This document shows positions 1 through 10,066 of a stretch of 64,000 bases of DNA, piece by piece. The notes beneath the pieces were generated by a model that saw only the letters and a program-made list of their open reading frames with translations, did no database searches and was not told the DNA's origin. Source of the stretch: Rhodococcus oryzae (GTDB lineage Bacteria; Actinomycetota; Actinomycetes; Mycobacteriales; Mycobacteriaceae); NCBI RefSeq assembly GCF_005049235.1, contig NZ_SUMD01000001.1:682001-746000 (forward strand), given 5' to 3'. The position numbers and the translations under genes were made by a program. Numbering within the stretch: position 1 is the first letter of the stretch; every line of letters begins with the position of its first letter.

Positions 1-2328
1 CGCCGTGCAGTTCGCGCATCCCGTCGTAGAACCGGCCGCGCAGCCGTTCCATCCGCTCCGGCGACCGCTTGGACCCCATCGCCCGGCGCAGCTGGTCGGC
101 CTCGGCCGCCGTGAACCCGGCCACGTCGACCGCCATCTGCATCAGCTGTTCCTGGAACAGCGGCACCCCCAGGGTCCGCGCCAGGGCCTTCTCCAGCGAC
201 GGGTGGTCGTAGGTGACCGGCTCGATCCCGTTGCGGCGCCGGATGTACGGGTGCACCGAGCCACCCTGGATGGGCCCGGGCCGGATCAGCGCCACCTCCA
301 CCACCAGGTCGTAGAAGTTGCGCGGCTTCAGTCGCGGCAGGGTGGCCATCTGGGCGCGGGATTCCACCTGGAACACCCCGACAGAATCGGCTCGCTGCAG
401 CATCTCGTAGACCGCCTCCTCGGACAGGTCCAGCCTGGCCAGATCCACCTCGAGGTTCTTGTGCTCGGCGACCAGGTCGATCATGTAGTGCAGCGCGGAG
501 AGCATGCCTAGCCCGAGCATGTCGAACTTGACCAGCCCCACAGCCGCGCAGTCGTCCTTGTCCCACTGGAGAACGCTCCGGTTCTCCATCCGTGCCCATT
601 CCACCGGGCACACGTCGGCGATCGGACGGTCGCAGATCACCATGCCGCCGGAGTGGATGCCGAGATGCCGGGGCAGGCCCTCGATCTGGCCCGCGAGCTC
701 CAGCACGGCGGGCGGGATATCGGTGCCGGTTTCGCCGGCGACGCCGGTCCATCGGCTGACCTGCTTGCTCCACGCATCCTGCTGACCCTGCGAGAAGCCA
801 AGTGCCCGAGCCATGTCCCGCACCGCCATCTTGCCGCGGTAGGTGATGACGTTCGCGACCTGCGCCGCATAGGCGCGGCCGTAGCGGTTGTAGACGTACT
901 GGATCGCCTCCTCGCGGCGATCCGATTCGATGTCGACGTCGATGTCGGGTGGGCCGTCCCGTTCGGGCGAGAGGAACCGCTCGAACAGCAGCTTGTTCCC
1001 CACTGGGTCGACGTTGGTGATGCCGATCGCGTAGCAGACGGCCGAGTTCGCCGCCGATCCCCTGCCCTGGCAGAGGATGTCGTTGCGGTGACAGAAGGAC
1101 ACGATGTCGTGCACGACGAGGAAGTAGCCCGGGAACCCGAGCTGGGCGACGATCGTCAGCTCGTGCTCGATCTGCCGGTAGGCGTCGGGCCGCTGCTCGG
1201 GAGTGCCGTAGCGCCGCCGGGCGCCCGCCATCGTCAGTTCGCGCAGCCAGCCGTTCTCGTCGTGGCCCTCGGGCACCTCGAACGGCGGTAGCTCGGGCGC
1301 GATCAGCCGCAGGTCGAAGGAACACTCGCGGCCCAGCTCGACCGCGCCCGGCACCGCGGTGGGATGCGCGGCGAACAGCCGGGCCATCTCCGCCCCGGAC
1401 CGCAGGTGCGCGCCGCCGGTCGGCCCCAGCCATCCGGCCGCCTCGTCCAGGCTCTGCCTGGCTCGGATCGCCGCCATCGCCATGGCCAGGCGTCGGCGCG
1501 GCGGTCCGGCGAAATGCGCTGCGGTGGAGGCGATGACGGGCAGTCCCGCCGCCCTGGCGAGCCCGGCCAGCGCGCCGTTGCGTTCGTCGTCCTCGGCCAC
1601 GCCGTGGTGGGTGAGCTCGACGGCGACCCGGTCCCTGCCGAACCTCTCGATCAGCCCGCGCAGCTCCGCCTCCGCCGCCGAGACGCCCCCGGAGTCGAGC
1701 GCCATGCGCACGTGCCCCTTGCGGCAACCGGTGAGGATCTGCCAGTGCCCACCCGCCGCCTCGGTCAGCGCGTCCAGGTCGTAGCGCGGCTTGCCCTTCT
1801 CGCCGCCAGCCAGGTGCGCCGCCGCGAGCTGCCGCGACAGCCGCCGGTAGCCCTCCCGCCCGCGCGCCAGCACCAACAGATGGGTGCCGCCCGGGTCCGG
1901 CGTCCCGGTCCGCGAACCGGCCGAATCCGCATCGTGTGACGGCAGGGACAATTCGGCACCGAAGACGGTGCGCATGTTCAGCTCCTTGGCCGCCTCCGCG
2001 AACCGCACCACCCCGTAGAGCCCGTCGTGGTCGGTCAGCGCGATCGCCTCGAGCCCCAGCCGGACCGCTTCCTCCACCAGTTCCTCGGGCGGGCTCGCGC
2101 CGTCGAGAAAGCTGAAGGCCGAATGCGCGTGCAGCTCCGCGTACGGCACGGTCGGCGTCTCGTCATGGGAGATCGGGCCTGCGCGGTACTCGCCGCGCTT
2201 GCGGGACCAGGCCGGGCTGTCGCTGCCGTCGCCGGGGTACATCGCCTCCGGCGGGTTCCGTCCAGGCCTGCCGGAGAGCACCCGCTCCATCTCCGACCAT
2301 GTCGGCGGCCCGTTTCCCCAGCCCATCG
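1..2328 (-). CDS. dnaE2: Error-prone DNA polymerase DnaE2 (5' part; 3' end outside window)
   Basis: Alpha-type C-family polymerase that carries out damage-induced mutagenic translesion synthesis with ImuA' and ImuB. About 776 codons are visible and the C-terminus runs off the left edge. The N-terminal PHP domain starts near residue 50 (ELHAHSAFSFLDG). The polymerase core follows, with the acidic catalytic motif PDIDVDIES and the finger motif HLGIHSGGMVI. The ATG at 2328 is preceded by AGGGAAGG at good spacing. A LexA-type SOS box lies 66 nt upstream. Partner genes imuA'-imuB lie about 13 kb to the right, as the same genes are also separated in M. tuberculosis. The N-terminal extension before the PHP domain (about 50 residues) is typical of DnaE2 rather than DnaE1. 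Confidence 0.95.
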
Positions 2329-2393
2329 CATTCACCTTCCCTGCGCATCCGCCGCCGGGGACCCGGCGACGGAGCTCGAGCGGGGAAGTCGCA

Positions 2394-2409
2394 TCGAACG
2401 TGTGTTCTA
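2394..2409. promoter_or_regulatory. LexA (SOS) box upstream of dnaE2
   Basis: TCGAACGTGTGTTCTA matches the actinobacterial LexA operator TCGAAC-N4-GTTCGA with one mismatch in the right arm. It sits 66 nt upstream of the dnaE2 ATG, where it would overlap the promoter. This implies LexA repression and DNA-damage induction. Confidence 0.88.
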
Positions 2410-2444
2410 TTATGGTCCGAGCCGGGCGCAGGAGTCAACCGGCC

Positions 2445-3464
2445 TCACACGATGAGCACCGCCGCGCCGGTCACCCGCCCCTCCTTCAGGTCCGACAGCG
2501 CCCGGTCGGCCTCGTCGAGCGAGTACCCCATCGCACTGACCAGCAGCCGATGCGTCCCCGCGAATTCCAGGAACTCGCGGGCGTCGGCGCGGGTGTTGGC
2601 CGTGACCGATCGCAGCGTGCGCTCCTGGAACAGGTGCCGCTGATAGTTCAGGGGCGGGATGTCGGAGAGGTGGATGCCGGCGACGGCCAGCGTCCCGCCC
2701 CGATCCAGGGCGGCCAGCGCGGTCGGGACCAGCTCGCCGACCGGGGCGAACAGGATCGCCGAGTCCAGCGGCACCGGCGGCGGATCCGCGGCGCCGGATG
2801 CCGAGGAGGCGCCGAGCTCGAGCGCCAGGGCCCTGGCCCGCTCCCCCCTCGTCATCACGTGGACCTCGGCGCCCCGAGCCAACGCGACCTGCGCCGCGAG
2901 ATGGGCGCTGCCGCCGAAGCCGTAGATCCCCAGGCGCCCGCCCGCCGGCACGTCCGCACACGTCAACGCCCGGTAGCCGATGATCCCGGCGCACAGCAGT
3001 GGCGCCAGCTCCTCGTCCAGGTAGCCGTCGGGCAGCCGGTGCGCGAACGCGGCGGGCACGGTGGCGAACTCCGCGTACCCGCCGTCGACGTCCCATCCTG
3101 TGTACCGCGAGTGCGGGCAGAGGTTCTCCCGACCCCGGCGGCAGTACCGGCACTCGCCACAGGTCCGCCGGAGCCACCCGATCCCGACCCGATCGCCGAG
3201 ACCGAAGTCCGAGCCGGCCTCGTCGCCCCACCCGACCACCTCGCCCACCACCTCGTGGCCGGGCACCACGTGGCTGCGATGCACGGGCAGATCGCCCTCG
3301 ACCACGTGCAGGTCGGTGCGGCAGACCCCGCACACGCGCACCCGCACCAGCAGCTCCGAGGGGCCCGGTTCCGGCACCGGCAACTCGGCGAGCTCCACCG
3401 GCTCACCGCGCATCGGCCCGGGCTCGCGGACCCGCCATCCCGACATGACATCCGGAATGCCCAT
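2445..3464 (-). CDS. Zinc-dependent alcohol dehydrogenase
   Basis: Medium-chain NAD(P)-dependent alcohol dehydrogenase of the propanol-preferring AdhA type. Catalytic-zinc ligands are visible in GVCRTDLH and GHEVVGEV. The four structural-zinc cysteines are in [15 protein letters not shown]. The Rossmann fold begins at IYGFGGSAH, so the usual GxGxxG loop is modified to GFGGSA. I chose the ATG at 3464 because GGAGAG lies at correct spacing; a start at 3521 would add 19 residues without homology. Substrate cannot be read from sequence. It ends just before the SOS box of dnaE2 and is divergent from the MmpL gene. Confidence 0.88.
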   Translation of the reverse strand: MGIPDVMSGWRVREPGPMRGEPVELAELPVPEPGPSELLVRVRVCGVCRTDLHVVEGDLPVHRSHVVPGHEVVGEVVGWGDEAGSDFGLGDRVGIGWLRRTCGECRYCRRGRENLCPHSRYTGWDVDGGYAEFATVPAAFAHRLPDGYLDEELAPLLCAGIIGYRALTCADVPAGGRLGIYGFGGSAHLAAQVALARGAEVHVMTRGERARALALELGASSASGAADPPPVPLDSAILFAPVGELVPTALAALDRGGTLAVAGIHLSDIPPLNYQRHLFQERTLRSVTANTRADAREFLEFAGTHRLLVSAMGYSLDEADRALSDLKEGRVTGAAVLIV

Positions 3465-3568
3465 GGGTCCACTCTCCGCGTTTCGGCGGCCGGGCACCAG
3501 GGGAAGCCCCGCGCAGGCCATCGGTAGAGTCGGGGCGCATCCGACCCCCCGATCCGAGAGAGTCCTAC

Positions 3569-5680
3569 ATGACGCGCTGGGCCAAATTCGTCGTCTCCCG
3601 GAAATGGTGGGTCCTGATCCTGACGGTGCTCGCCGTGGTGATCAGCGGACTCTGGGGACTCGGGGTGTTCAGCAAGCTCAGCCAGGGCGGCTATATCGAC
3701 CCGAACAGCGAAGCGGCACAGGTCAGCTCGCTGGTCAACGAGAAGTTCGGCCCGCAGTCACCGGACATCGTCGCGATCTACACCGCGCCCGAGGGCAAGA
3801 CCCTCGCGGACATCGGATCCGAGGTCGAACAGAACCTGGCGGCCTTCCGCGACCAGGTACCCACCCTCGGCACCGCCTCGTACTGGTCCGTCGACCCGAA
3901 CACCGCGAAGCTGATGACCTCCAACGACGGCACCAAGGCCCTCGCGACGATCTCGATCGACTGGGACGCGGGCGCGGAGTTCACCGAGCTCGACAAGATG
4001 ACCGCGGCGCTCACCCCACCGGGCATCGACACCGAGTTCGCGGGCGGCACCGTCGTCGGGTACTCGTTCAACGTCCACCTGCAGCAGGACCTGGTGCGCG
4101 CGGAGGCCATCGCGCTGCCGATCACCCTGCTGCTCCTGGTGGTCGTCTTCGGCACCGTCACGGCCGCGGCCGTGCCGGTGTTCGTCGGAATGCTCGCGGT
4201 GCTCAGCGCGCTGGCGATCCTGCGGCTGCTCACCACCGTCACCGAGGTCAGTTCGTTCTCGATCAACGTCGCCTCCCTGCTCGGTCTCGGCCTGGCCATC
4301 GACTACGGCCTGTTCATCGTCAGCCGCTTCCGGGAGGAGCTGGCCTCGGGCACCGATCCCGGCGCCGCGGTGCGCCGCACGGTGGACACGGCCGGCCGCA
4401 CCGTGATGTTCTCCGGATTGCTGTTGGTCTGCGCCTTCGCGGGCATGCTGGTGTTCCCGCAGGCGGTCATCCGTTCGCTCGGCTTCGGTGCGATCGCCGC
4501 CGTGACGGGGGCCGCGGTGCTCTCCCTCACCGCGGTGCCCGCGCTGCTCGCGGTCCTCGGCCACCGGATCAACTCGCTCGCGTGGCGGCGCGGAACCGTC
4601 GAACGCGGCGAGGAGCGGGCCCGCAAGTTCTGGGGCGGCGTGGTCACCAAGGTGATGCGCAGGCCGGCCACGGTGGCGGTGACCATCACCGCGGGCCTGC
4701 TGCTGCTGGCCGCCCCGCTGTTCGGCGCCAGCCTCGGCGAGGTCACCTACACCGCGCTGCCGCCGAACGACCCGGCCCGCACCGCGGCAGACACGCTGTC
4801 CACCGAATTCCCCACCACCGGTGAGGCCGCGACGGTGATGGTGCGCGGTGAGAACGGGGCGCCACCCACCACCGCCCAGCTCAGCGAGGTCGGTGCGCAG
4901 GTGCGGGCCGTCGACGGTGTGGCCGCTGCGCGGATGGTCGCGGCGGCCGACGATTTCGCGGTCCTGTCCGCGACCTACGCCGAGGGGGCGACCCCGGGCC
5001 AGGTCGTCCGCGACGTGCGGGCCATCCCGGCCCCGGCGGGCGTCGACGTATTGGTCGGCGGCGGCGCCGCCCTCGTCGACGACGGCAACGCCGCGGTCAC
5101 CGCGAAGCTGCCCCTGATGCTCGCGATCATGGTCGGCTCGACCCTGGTGCTGCTGTTCCTCGCGTTCGGGTCGGTCGTCCTGCCGATCAAGGCGGTGGCG
5201 ATGGCCGGGCTGAGCATGGCCGCCACGTTCGGCGTGCTGACCTGGATCTTCCAGAACGGTCACGGCGCCGAACTGCTCGACGTGACCCCAGCTCCGCTCG
5301 AGGCGACCTTCGTAGTCCTGATCCTCGCGGTGGTATTCGGCCTCTCCACCGACTACGAGGTGTTCCTCATGTCGAGGATGGTCGAGGCGCGGGCGAACGG
5401 GGCGACCACCGAGGAGGCCGTTCGCTTCGGCGCCGAGCGGACGGGCCGGATCGTGACCACAGCCGCGGCGCTGCTGATCATCGTGACCGGTGCCTTCACC
5501 ATCTCCGGGCTGTCGATCATGCGGTTCCTCGGTGTCGGCATGATCCTGGCTCTGATCATCGACGCGACCGTGGTCCGGATGCTGCTCGTCCCGTCACTGG
5601 TCAAGCTGATGGGCGAGGCGAACTGGTGGGCGCCCGCATGGATGCGGAAGCTGCACGAGAAGGTCGGCATCGGGCACTGA
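3569..5680 (+). CDS. MmpL-family (RND superfamily) membrane transporter
   Basis: Inner-membrane proton-driven lipid or small-molecule exporter, 703 residues. It has two homologous halves: a TM helix at residues 12-32, a large periplasmic loop, then a five-helix bundle, repeated. Each half carries the Asp-Tyr pair of the MmpL proton relay: IDYGLF (D245-Y246) and TDYEVF (D595-Y596). It is shorter than MmpL3-type proteins because it lacks the cytoplasmic C-terminal tail. The nearest family members are the small MmpL proteins of Nocardia and mycobacteria. A TAGAGT hexamer at 3525-3530 may be the -10 element, with GAGAG just before the ATG. Its position next to a fatty acyl reductase suggests lipid export, but the substrate is unknown. 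Confidence 0.88.
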   Translation: MTRWAKFVVSRKWWVLILTVLAVVISGLWGLGVFSKLSQGGYIDPNSEAAQVSSLVNEKFGPQSPDIVAIYTAPEGKTLADIGSEVEQNLAAFRDQVPTLGTASYWSVDPNTAKLMTSNDGTKALATISIDWDAGAEFTELDKMTAALTPPGIDTEFAGGTVVGYSFNVHLQQDLVRAEAIALPITLLLLVVVFGTVTAAAVPVFVGMLAVLSALAILRLLTTVTEVSSFSINVASLLGLGLAIDYGLFIVSRFREELASGTDPGAAVRRTVDTAGRTVMFSGLLLVCAFAGMLVFPQAVIRSLGFGAIAAVTGAAVLSLTAVPALLAVLGHRINSLAWRRGTVERGEERARKFWGGVVTKVMRRPATVAVTITAGLLLLAAPLFGASLGEVTYTALPPNDPARTAADTLSTEFPTTGEAATVMVRGENGAPPTTAQLSEVGAQVRAVDGVAAARMVAAADDFAVLSATYAEGATPGQVVRDVRAIPAPAGVDVLVGGGAALVDDGNAAVTAKLPLMLAIMVGSTLVLLFLAFGSVVLPIKAVAMAGLSMAATFGVLTWIFQNGHGAELLDVTPAPLEATFVVLILAVVFGLSTDYEVFLMSRMVEARANGATTEEAVRFGAERTGRIVTTAAALLIIVTGAFTISGLSIMRFLGVGMILALIIDATVVRMLLVPSLVKLMGEANWWAPAWMRKLHEKVGIGH

Positions 5681-6172
5681 CCGGTTGGCGTTCAGCACAC
5701 CCGCTTGGCGAGATGAACCAACGCGTAGCCCGCCGGGAGTCGGCGTGCGATGGGTTTCCTCATATCCGAACCGGGCGTAGAGCCGGAGGTTGCCCAGGCT
5801 GCGCTCACCCGTGAACAACTGCACGTCGGTCACCGACGCCGGTAGGCGCTGCTCCACGATGGCCAGCAGGCGACTGCCCAACCCTCGCCCCTGCACATCC
5901 GGGGCAACGACCAGTCTGCCCAGCTCTGCCACGTTCGGCTCCTCCGACGAGATGTGGAAGCGAACGGCGGCCACGAGGCGAACGGCCTCATCGCGTAGAC
6001 CGATCGCCGTCACACCGGGTTCGGACAGTTCGCTCGACAACTCGCCGAATGACTGCGTCAGCGGAGGTAGGTCCAGATCGTTATGGGCCTGGGCCTCAGT
6101 CACATACGCGGCACACTGCAAGGTCAGCAACTCACCCGCGGCCTCCGCCGTCAACCACACCACCGATTCCAT
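5594..6172 (-). CDS. GNAT-family N-acetyltransferase, apparent frameshift near the 3' end
   Basis: GNAT acetyltransferase; the acetyl-CoA binding loop is seen in VVAPDVQGRGLGSRLL (Q/RxxGxG/A). Substrate is unknown. The start is the ATG at 6172. In the reading frame as given, the protein runs past YEETHRTPTP into an unrelated tail and overlaps the 3' end of the MmpL gene to 5594. Removing one base in the GGG run at 5735-5737 (plus strand) would give the usual GNAT ending AGYALVHLAKRVC and a stop at 5692-5694, just clear of the MmpL gene. I infer a one-base insertion or a sequencing error; fold and active site are upstream and intact. It is divergent from the acyl reductase gene. Confidence 0.75.
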   Translation of the reverse strand: MESVVWLTAEAAGELLTLQCAAYVTEAQAHNDLDLPPLTQSFGELSSELSEPGVTAIGLRDEAVRLVAAVRFHISSEEPNVAELGRLVVAPDVQGRGLGSRLLAIVEQRLPASVTDVQLFTGERSLGNLRLYARFGYEETHRTPTPGGLRVGSSRQAGVLNANRSVPDADLLVQLPHPCGRPPVRLAHQLDQ

Positions 6173-6215
6173 GGTTCCACTCGTCCAGGCGCCGATATCG
6201 CCCCTTCCACAAGTT

Positions 6216-6231
6216 CTTACTTCGGAGTAAG
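6216..6231. promoter_or_regulatory. Palindromic operator-like site upstream of the fatty acyl-CoA reductase
   Basis: CTTACTTCGGAGTAAG is an inverted repeat with perfect 6-bp arms and a 4-nt spacer. It lies in the divergent promoter region between the GNAT and acyl reductase genes. The size and form suit a TetR-family dimer. A related TTACT-N4-AGTAT lies upstream of choD (27689-27702). Confidence 0.55.
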
Positions 6232-6265
6232 TTAACTGGCGTAGCCCTATGCAGGAGGAGAGCTG

Positions 6266-8257
6266 ATGTCGACCTACATCGTGACCGGCGGGACCGGGTT
6301 CCTCGGCCGCCACGTGCTCGCGCTGCTGCTGCGCCGCGATCCCGACGCCCAGGTGCACGTGCTGGTGCGACCGGCCTCGGTGACCCGGCTCGAGCGCCTG
6401 GCCGCCGACTGGGAGGGCGGCGACCGGGTGCACCCGCTGATCGGCGACCTCACCGAGCCCGGGCTCGGCCTCGCCGCCACACCGCCCGCCGCCGACCACC
6501 TCCTGCACCTCGGCGCGATCTACGACATGACCGCGGGCGACGAGCAGGCGAGCACCAACGTCGAGGGCACCAGGTCGGTCATCGAGCTCGCCCGGCGGAC
6601 CGGCGCCACCCTGCACCACGTGTCCTCGATCGCGATCGCAGGCGACTACAAGGGCACATTCACCGAGGACGACTTCGACCTCGGCCAGGGCTTCCCCACC
6701 GCGTATCACCGGACCAAGTTCGAGGCCGAGAAGCTTGTGCGCGAGGCCCCCGGGCTGACCTGGCGGGTGTACCGTCCCGCCGCGGTCGTCGGGGATTCGA
6801 CCACCGGCGAGATGGACAAGATCGACGGGCCGTACTACCTGTTCCCCGCCATCGCCGGGCTCGCCAAGCTGCCCTCCCGACTCCCGGTGGCGGTGCCCAG
6901 CCTCGGCGCCACCAACCTGGTCCCCGTCGACTTCGTGGCCAAGGCCATCGTCGCGCTGATGCCGGCGCCCGGCCACGACGGCGAGGCCTTCCACCTGGTG
7001 AACCCCGAACCGCAGCCGATGCGCGAGGTGTACGCGGCCCTGGCCCAGGCCTCCGGCGCCCCGCATCCGGTGGCCGACCTGCCCGGCGTCGTCGCCGCCC
7101 CGGTGATGCGACCGCCGTTGCGCAGCGTCAAGGCCGCCAGGAACGTGGTGCTGGGCAGGCTCGGCATCCCGCCGGTCATCCTCGACCACCTCACGCTGCC
7201 CACCACCTTCGACTCCGCCAAGACCCAGGAGGCGCTGCGCGGTACCGGGATCACCGTGCCGCCCTTCGGTTCCTACGCAGGCATCCTGTGGTCATACTGG
7301 GAACGCAACCTCGACCCGGCGCGCAGCCGCCGGTCCGGCCCCCTGGCCGGCAGGCACGTGATGATCACCGGTGGGTCGTCGGGGATCGGGCGCGCCTCGG
7401 CGCGCGCCGTCGCCGCCAAGGGCGCGACCGTGCTGCTGCTGGCCCGCGGCGCCGAGGAACTCGAGGCCACCGTCGCCGAGATCCGGGCCGAGGGCGGCGC
7501 CGCGTTCGGGTACCCCTGCGACATCACCGACGGGGAATCGGTCGACCAGACCGTCAAGACCATCCTCGACGAGCACGACCACGTCGACATGCTGGTCAAC
7601 AACGCCGGCCGATCGATCCGACGCAGCGTGTTCGCCTCCACCGACCGGCTGCACGACTACGAACGCACCATGGCCGTCAACTACTTCGGCGCGGTCCGGC
7701 TGGTCCTGGCGCTGCTCCCCCAGATGCGCGAGCGCGGCTTCGGTCATGTCGTGAACATCTCCAGCGCCGCCGTGCAGAGCCACACGCCCCGGTTCTCCGC
7801 CTACGTCGCCAGCAAGGCCGCCCTCGACGGATTCACCGACACCATTGCCTCCGAGACGCTTTCGGCGGGCATCACCTTCACCACCATCCACATGCCGCTC
7901 GTCGAGACCCCCATGATCACGCCGTCGGGGAAGGCGAACATCGGCAAGGTCATCAGCCCGGAGAAGGCCGCGGCGATGGTGGTTCGCGGGCTGATCGAGC
8001 GCCCCAAGCGGATCGACGACCCGCTGGGCACCCTCGGCGAATACGGCCAGCTGTTCGCGCCCGGCGTCAAAGACCGGGTGCTGCACCGGATGTACCGGGC
8101 GTTCCCGGACTCCCCCGCCGCCAAGGGCGTGACCGAGAACGGCGCCGCGGTCCCCGTCGCGCCGCCCGCGGCGACACCCGCTGCGAAACCGAGGCACTCC
8201 ACCGTCTCGAAGGTGGGACGACGGATCGCCCGCGTGGTGCCCGGCACCCACTGGTGA
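6266..8257 (+). CDS. Two-domain fatty acyl-CoA reductase (AcrA1/FcrA type)
   Basis: Reduces long-chain acyl-CoA to fatty aldehyde and/or alcohol, feeding wax ester or mycolate-related lipid metabolism. 663 residues, in two parts. An N-terminal extended-SDR (epimerase-like) domain has TGGTGFLG at residues 7-14 and YHRTK (Y147, K151). A C-terminal classical SDR domain has TGGSSGIG from T368, NNAG and SAYVASK (Y513, K517). The domain order and length match M. tuberculosis Rv3391 (acrA1), whose position relative to imuB is also conserved. GGAGGAG precedes the ATG. Probable control is through the TTACT-N4-AGTAA palindrome upstream. Product (aldehyde or alcohol) cannot be decided from sequence. Confidence 0.9.
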   Translation: MSTYIVTGGTGFLGRHVLALLLRRDPDAQVHVLVRPASVTRLERLAADWEGGDRVHPLIGDLTEPGLGLAATPPAADHLLHLGAIYDMTAGDEQASTNVEGTRSVIELARRTGATLHHVSSIAIAGDYKGTFTEDDFDLGQGFPTAYHRTKFEAEKLVREAPGLTWRVYRPAAVVGDSTTGEMDKIDGPYYLFPAIAGLAKLPSRLPVAVPSLGATNLVPVDFVAKAIVALMPAPGHDGEAFHLVNPEPQPMREVYAALAQASGAPHPVADLPGVVAAPVMRPPLRSVKAARNVVLGRLGIPPVILDHLTLPTTFDSAKTQEALRGTGITVPPFGSYAGILWSYWERNLDPARSRRSGPLAGRHVMITGGSSGIGRASARAVAAKGATVLLLARGAEELEATVAEIRAEGGAAFGYPCDITDGESVDQTVKTILDEHDHVDMLVNNAGRSIRRSVFASTDRLHDYERTMAVNYFGAVRLVLALLPQMRERGFGHVVNISSAAVQSHTPRFSAYVASKAALDGFTDTIASETLSAGITFTTIHMPLVETPMITPSGKANIGKVISPEKAAAMVVRGLIERPKRIDDPLGTLGEYGQLFAPGVKDRVLHRMYRAFPDSPAAKGVTENGAAVPVAPPAATPAAKPRHSTVSKVGRRIARVVPGTHW

Positions 8258-8272
8258 GGCGGTGCGGTCGGG

Positions 8273-8449
8273 CTAGCGCGGGCGGATCAGTGCCTGCGCC
8301 ACGATGACCCGATCACCGTCGAAGGTGACGGCGGGCGATCCGTGCAGGTCGTAGCCGGCGTCGAGGGCGGCGCTGACCCGCAGACAGAACTCGGCGTCGT
8401 CGGGCCCGGTGAGGACGCGGTACCGCGGCAGTTCACTGTTCTCGGACAT
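8273..8449 (-). CDS. DUF1737 domain-containing small protein
   Basis: 58-residue cytosolic protein that is almost entirely the DUF1737 domain: YRVLTGPDDAEFCLRVSAAL, then GYDLHGSPAVTFDG. The ATG at 8449 (MSENSELPRYR) fits the family start; an in-frame start at 8482 would add 11 residues and overlap the next gene. Function is unknown in the family. It lies immediately downstream of the sucrase ferredoxin-like gene on the same strand and is probably co-transcribed. Confidence 0.8.
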   Translation of the reverse strand: MSENSELPRYRVLTGPDDAEFCLRVSAALDAGYDLHGSPAVTFDGDRVIVAQALIRPR

Positions 8450-8478
8450 GCACCCCAGTGTCGCAGGGAGCGCGGCGA

Positions 8479-9390
8479 TCACGCGGCAAGCGGCCGGACC
8501 GATTCCGCGACCAGCGCGACGACGGCCTTCGACGCGGCGCCGCAGCTCGGCGGGCGTGCCTCCAGTTCGGTCCGCGACAGCTCGACCACCCAGGCCCGCC
8601 CGTCGCGGTGGCGGACCACCGGCAGCGCGCCGGACTCGTCCACCGTGAGGTCCGAGGCACTCGCCGAAACCTGCTCCCGCACCGCGATTTCTGCGACCTG
8701 GCCGGCCGAGTCCCAGCAGCTCCGGCCGCGGAGCCCCTCGAGCTGGACCTCACCGCGACCGGCCGCGAGCACCGCCTCGGCGCTCTGCCACGCGCCGAGC
8801 CGTCCGTAGGTGTACCCCGTCGGGAGCAGGATCATCGACGGCGCGAACCGGTGACCGCCGGTGTGCGAGCACTCCCACACCGAATCCCCGAACCGCTCGG
8901 ACAGCTCCGCCGCGATCGGCCTGCCGAGCACCGCGCAGCACTGGTCGCGCTTGCCGTGTGCGCACACCAGGGTCACCGGGTCGGTCACCGGCCGCCCGAT
9001 CCCCGGCGCGGACGCGGGCAGCTCGAGATCGAGGTCAAGCAGGGCGGCGGGATCGGCCACCTCCAGCCGCTCGCACCAGGCACTGGACGGATCCGACCGC
9101 CCGATCAGCACGGTGCGCCTGGCCGGCGGGGCCGTGGCCCGGCCCGGGCGGGGTTCAACTGCCCGGCCCGGGCGGCGGATCAGCAGCAGCCGCACGCCCG
9201 CGGCCTCGGTCCGTCGTTCCAGCTCCGCCGACAGCTCGGGCCCGAGCGCCTGGCCGCCGAGCACGTCGCGGCCCCAGGCGCCGGGGTGTTCGAGGCACAG
9301 CCAGCCGGTGACGTGCGCCGCGGTCCCTGCAAGCGGCTCGTCCGTCGCGGAGAGCGCGGAGCAGGTCGGCGCTGGAGCTGGGGCGGTCAC
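8479..9390 (-). CDS. Sucrase/ferredoxin-like family protein
   Basis: 303-residue thioredoxin-fold ferredoxin-like protein (Suc_Fer-like family). The signature is present in order: VCAHGKRDQCCAVLGRPIA, then ECSHTGGHRFAPSMILLP. These cysteines and histidine are the likely 2Fe-2S ligands by analogy with thioredoxin-like ferredoxins. An N-terminal CSALS segment contains a further cysteine. Physiological partner is unknown. The family name is historical and does not imply sucrose cleavage. Confidence 0.85.
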   Translation of the reverse strand: MTAPAPAPTCSALSATDEPLAGTAAHVTGWLCLEHPGAWGRDVLGGQALGPELSAELERRTEAAGVRLLLIRRPGRAVEPRPGRATAPPARRTVLIGRSDPSSAWCERLEVADPAALLDLDLELPASAPGIGRPVTDPVTLVCAHGKRDQCCAVLGRPIAAELSERFGDSVWECSHTGGHRFAPSMILLPTGYTYGRLGAWQSAEAVLAAGRGEVQLEGLRGRSCWDSAGQVAEIAVREQVSASASDLTVDESGALPVVRHRDGRAWVVELSRTELEARPPSCGAASKAVVALVAESVRPLAA

Positions 9391-9411
9391 CCGACCATTG
9401 TGCCCGCGGCG

Positions 9412-10017
9412 TCACCCATGGATCTTCTTGCCCTCGGCGAACATCTGCACGAACTTCTCGATCCGGCGGGCGCGGGTCTCCGGCTTCTTCGCCTCCTGCA
9501 GCCGGTAGAAGACCGCATAGCGGTTGACCTTGTTCAGGGTGCCGAAGAACTCCTCCGCCGCCGGGACCAGGGCCAGCGCATCCAGGAAGTCCTGCGGCAC
9601 GGTCGCGGTGGACTGCCCCTCGTAGGCCCGCTCCCAGCGACCGTCGGCCCTGGCCGCCTCGATCTCCGCCAGCCCCGACGGCTGCACCAACCCCTCGGCG
9701 ATCAGCCGCTCGGCCTTCTCCCGGTTCCGCTTCGACCACGGGCTGCGCCTGCGCCGGGGGGTGAAGCCGCGCAGCGAGAAGTCGTCGTCGCACTTGCGGG
9801 CCTGACCGTCGATCCAGCCGAAGCACAGCGCGACCTCGACGGCCTCGTCCCAACTGGGGCTGGTCTGGGCCGACCCCTTCTTCGCGAACTTGAGCCAGAT
9901 GCCGGGTGAGCTGTCGTGGTGCGCGGCCAGCCACTCGCGGAAGCTCGCCTCGTCCGGGAAGTACTCGATGCTGCGTTCTGCGGGGCGAGCGGAGCGACGG
10001 GGGGTGTTTCCAGCCAT
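9412..10017 (-). CDS. YdeI/OmpD-associated family protein
   Basis: 201-residue cytosolic protein of the YdeI (OmpD-associated, bacteriocin-protection) family. The family core is visible: EWLAAHHDSSPGIWLKFAKKG, then SWDEAVEVALCFGWIDGQ, FTPRRRRSPWSKRN and a helical C-terminal half ending with the basic FVQMFAEGKK tail. Family members are small stress-linked proteins of unclear biochemistry. It lies 22 nt upstream of the sucrase ferredoxin-like gene and probably shares its transcript. Confidence 0.85.
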   Translation of the reverse strand: MAGNTPRRSARPAERSIEYFPDEASFREWLAAHHDSSPGIWLKFAKKGSAQTSPSWDEAVEVALCFGWIDGQARKCDDDFSLRGFTPRRRRSPWSKRNREKAERLIAEGLVQPSGLAEIEAARADGRWERAYEGQSTATVPQDFLDALALVPAAEEFFGTLNKVNRYAVFYRLQEAKKPETRARRIEKFVQMFAEGKKIHG

Positions 10018-10066
10018 GGTGCAAACGTAGGCGGCGCCCCCGACAGGTTATTGAACAAACGCGCCG

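Noticed and set aside
7292-8251. 319-codon minus-strand frame opposite the acyl reductase
   Set aside because: No homology; the plus frame carries both SDR active sites.
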